Shown in pieces: positions 61,636 through 64,000 of a stretch of 64,000 nucleotides of DNA (position 1 is the stretch's first letter; every line of letters begins with the position of its first letter). This DNA is from Triops longicaudatus (Eukaryota > Arthropoda > Branchiopoda > Notostraca > Triopsidae), in contig JAGQDJ010000014.1 in NCBI GenBank assembly GCA_022885665.1, positions 372,001 through 436,000 of the forward strand. Reading direction: 5' to 3'. The notes beneath the pieces are model-generated. The model searched no databases. It saw only the letters and a list, made by a program, of their open reading frames with translations, and was not told the DNA's origin. Made by a program: the position numbers and the translations under genes.

Positions 61636-63544
61636 CTAAACCAAACGACTATTAATCAGCTTGGCTAATAAGCTTTCATACGACTTTTAAATCGTTTCTC
61701 GTTTTTGTTCAAGTAAAGATTAAAACAAGTAGGAAAGAATGAAGACAAATACAAGAATTCTTATTCATTGTTTCTGGAAAACTTTTTTTTTTTCGTTTTC
61801 ACGGCACCAACGTTCTTGACATTGTTACGAAAGTAAAAAAGCTTACGACGTGTGGAAAGTTTTGTCTTTATATTTTACACCTCATTCTACTACACCTTTC
61901 CAAACTACGAATATTCCTGAATTTATGTTACGTTGGGCAGTGCTTTATTTACGACGTTCTGGACCAATTATAAGATGCTTAATAACTCATGGAATTAGAA
62001 AAATATAACTTTTATTCAAAGTTGCATTCACACGTCCAAATTGTCTTAATTGAAAGAGCTGTCTCATAATAATCCATGCGTTAATTTGGGGAAGGCAAAT
62101 ACCCTGGAGAAAAATGTTTCAGAAACTCCCACCACGCACCAAACCTTTAATAACTTCATTAATTTTGCATCTGTCATTTTTCTCTCCCAACTGCACTTCC
62201 CAAGGAACCAACTGGAAATTAACGAAAAAAATTACCACTGTGTAGGACGGGCCCAGCGGCATTTTCTGATGTACCATCATGGTTGTGAGAAATGACAATC
62301 CAGTTACATCCGAAATGACTCGTGAAAAGTCCTGTCAAAAGCAGAACGACACAGTTAGCCAAAAACTTAGAGAAATGGAAAACAACTATACGCAATAGAA
62401 GTTGTACCGGGACGCAGATGTTTTACTTCACAAATCATTACTGCTCAATAAAATAGGCGGAATTATGTATGGTCTTGATATATCCATGAACCACCTTGTA
62501 AGAGTCTATAGCTAGTTCAATTACGTCATGCGCGTTGCTAAAAAAAGAGCTTTATGCGCGAATATCCATAACGTTTACAATAAATATTCTAGAGATTTTC
62601 AAACACTTTACTGCGAACAAATCTGAACATTTATCTAACAAAATTTCTCTTTTACGAATGGGACAGAAATTGTCAAGAAAGGCAAACTAGTCCTACAGGA
62701 TTTCGAAGCTCTAATACATTTGCACTTAGTGCCTGGAGTAATTGACACTTTGCCCACAAACCGTTATCACACACATTTCGGGAGATCAACGAACCATACC
62801 GGTCTTTTCACCCCCTTCCTACTTTTCAGACCAGTGAGACATTGGTAAAAATTTGGATCTTGTCCAAGCGGCAAATCCCATTTTGGACACGAGACGAAAA
62901 ATCAGACGACAAATGGGTAACGAAACAAGGTCATTGACGTTATTTGAGACGCTGACCATACAAAAGATCCAACCGGAAAAGAGATAGAGGTTCGCTCTAT
63001 CTAATACGACAACAATGTTTATAAGAGAAGAAAAAAAAAGGAAAGTGAAGTTTTGCGTGAGAATTCTTGTTCTGCTTCAGTTCCAAACCTGGGAAATGGA
63101 AAGTTTAATTGCAAATAAAAAAGAAAAGTTCTGCTGCATTAAACACGTTTGTTTCAATTACACTTTTCCACCATCTTCCCCTACGTCTTCTTTTGCACTA
63201 AAATTTTATGAGCCTTACTCTTCTACCAAACTTTTAGGCATTCCACAAAGCCTCACTAACAGATTCCCCGTCGTTTTTCTGTCTCTCTGCTTCTCTTTAC
63301 ACATACATTGTTTCATACATATTTTCGCATTTCCGTCCGTCTGCTTCGTAGATTCTTTTGCACCTAACAAAATCCCCATACTAGCTACGGAAACATAATT
63401 AGAAACTTTACCTACTAATCTTATGTTATACTGTAATATTGTCTTACTTTCGGAAAGACTGGACGCTCGAAATAAAAAAGAAAAAAAACTTTTTATTGTT
63501 TAATTTCGCAGCGTTAGCTAATTAAACTAACCTTACCTAAAGCA
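61636..63544. other. Region between the stardust 5' exon and the next gene
   Basis: 1.9 kb in which the missing first exon and promoter of the long stardust form should lie. I cannot identify the start exon. A minus-strand AATAAA (TTTATT at about 63492) serves the gene to the right. Confidence 0.45.
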
Positions 63545-64000
63545 TTATAATTTGAATTCTAGCACTAATTTTCGGAACACAACACCACGCTGGAGCTCTT
63601 GCAATAATTGTGTAATGTAATCCCAGTTTTCCTTTCGTTTGAACCCCAGCACAAGTGGTTTCAAAATCCACAACTTGGCAGAAGCGTACACAAAACTTTC
63701 GCGTTTAAAAAAGTTCTCACTTTTGGGGTCTTCTAGTACGTTCAGTTCTTCAAAACCTGTGTAAAATGACAAAACAATCTATACAGTGATGTTAATTCCA
63801 TTTCGGAAATTTGCACAAACTGGTCACTAGCTGGGCGCACTAAAGAAGACTTCAAACTTCGGCGGGGTAAAGAAAGAAAAGAACGGAGAGAGAAGTAGAG
63901 AGACAAAAGCCTGGGAGAATATGATGAGCCCCTCACCTTCGCTTTCCTTATGAGTGTAGCCGCAAGGGAGTAGGAAGGACAAGTTTGAAAAACGTGGCCC
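63545..64000 (-). CDS. 3' end of an unidentified protein-coding gene
   Basis: Two exons: 64000-63937 (continues past the window) and 63756-63545 with the stop TAA. Donor GTGAGG and acceptor ACACAG agree in phase 1, giving a C-terminus of about 92 residues: PRFSNLSFLLPCGYTHKESE, then a charged segment, KLWILKPLVLGFKRKENW and a final Leu-rich basic helix-like stretch. An AATAAA lies about 50 nt past the stop, which supports this being the last exon. I do not recognise the family. Confidence 0.6.

Noticed and set aside
1..64000. CRISPR arrays, phage or bacterial operon features
   Set aside because: The window is clearly eukaryotic nuclear DNA with spliced genes; no regularly spaced repeats seen.

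Overview
This window is a stretch of animal nuclear genome. Every recognisable gene is split by short GT-AG introns (45 to a few hundred bases, with some of several kb), no operon-like packing is seen, and the DNA between genes is AT-rich. The gene set (an r-type opsin relative, a PAN/ZP cuticle-type protein of the trynity/nyobe/neyo kind, and a Stardust/PALS1 MAGUK) points to an ecdysozoan, most likely an arthropod; the species cannot be named from sequence alone. I built the gene models by hand, requiring GT-AG borders and matching codon phase. All complete multi-exon models have coding lengths divisible by three.

Layout, left to right. 1-3869 (-): 5' and middle part of a choline transporter-like gene (SLC44/CTL), running off the left edge, with a pair of mutually exclusive exons. 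5527-6828 (+): a MARCH-type RING-CH membrane E3 ligase. 7088-9511 (-): complete katanin p60. 11976-13345 (+): an opsin-like seven-helix receptor that lacks the retinal-binding lysine. 13430-15610 (-): 6-phosphogluconolactonase. 15.6-24.7 kb: gene-poor, with a few orphan exon-like blocks. 24722-30782 (+): an 812-residue PAN/ZP membrane protein. 31236-33071 (-): exosome subunit RRP4/EXOSC2. 33697-35025 (-): an intronless carbohydrate sulfotransferase. 37159-61635 (-): a long stardust/PALS1-type polarity scaffold, apparently with an extra N-terminal PDZ domain and an alternative downstream promoter. 63545-64000 (-): the 3' end of an unidentified gene.

The genes are unrelated housekeeping and cell-biology genes and do not form a pathway. 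Notable points are the degenerate opsin (no lysine in TM7, no DRY motif, no tail), phase-enforced alternative splicing in three genes (SLC44, the PAN/ZP gene, stardust), two close tail-to-tail gene pairs whose likely 3' ends overlap, and small non-autonomous DNA transposons, one of them inside the opsin gene.
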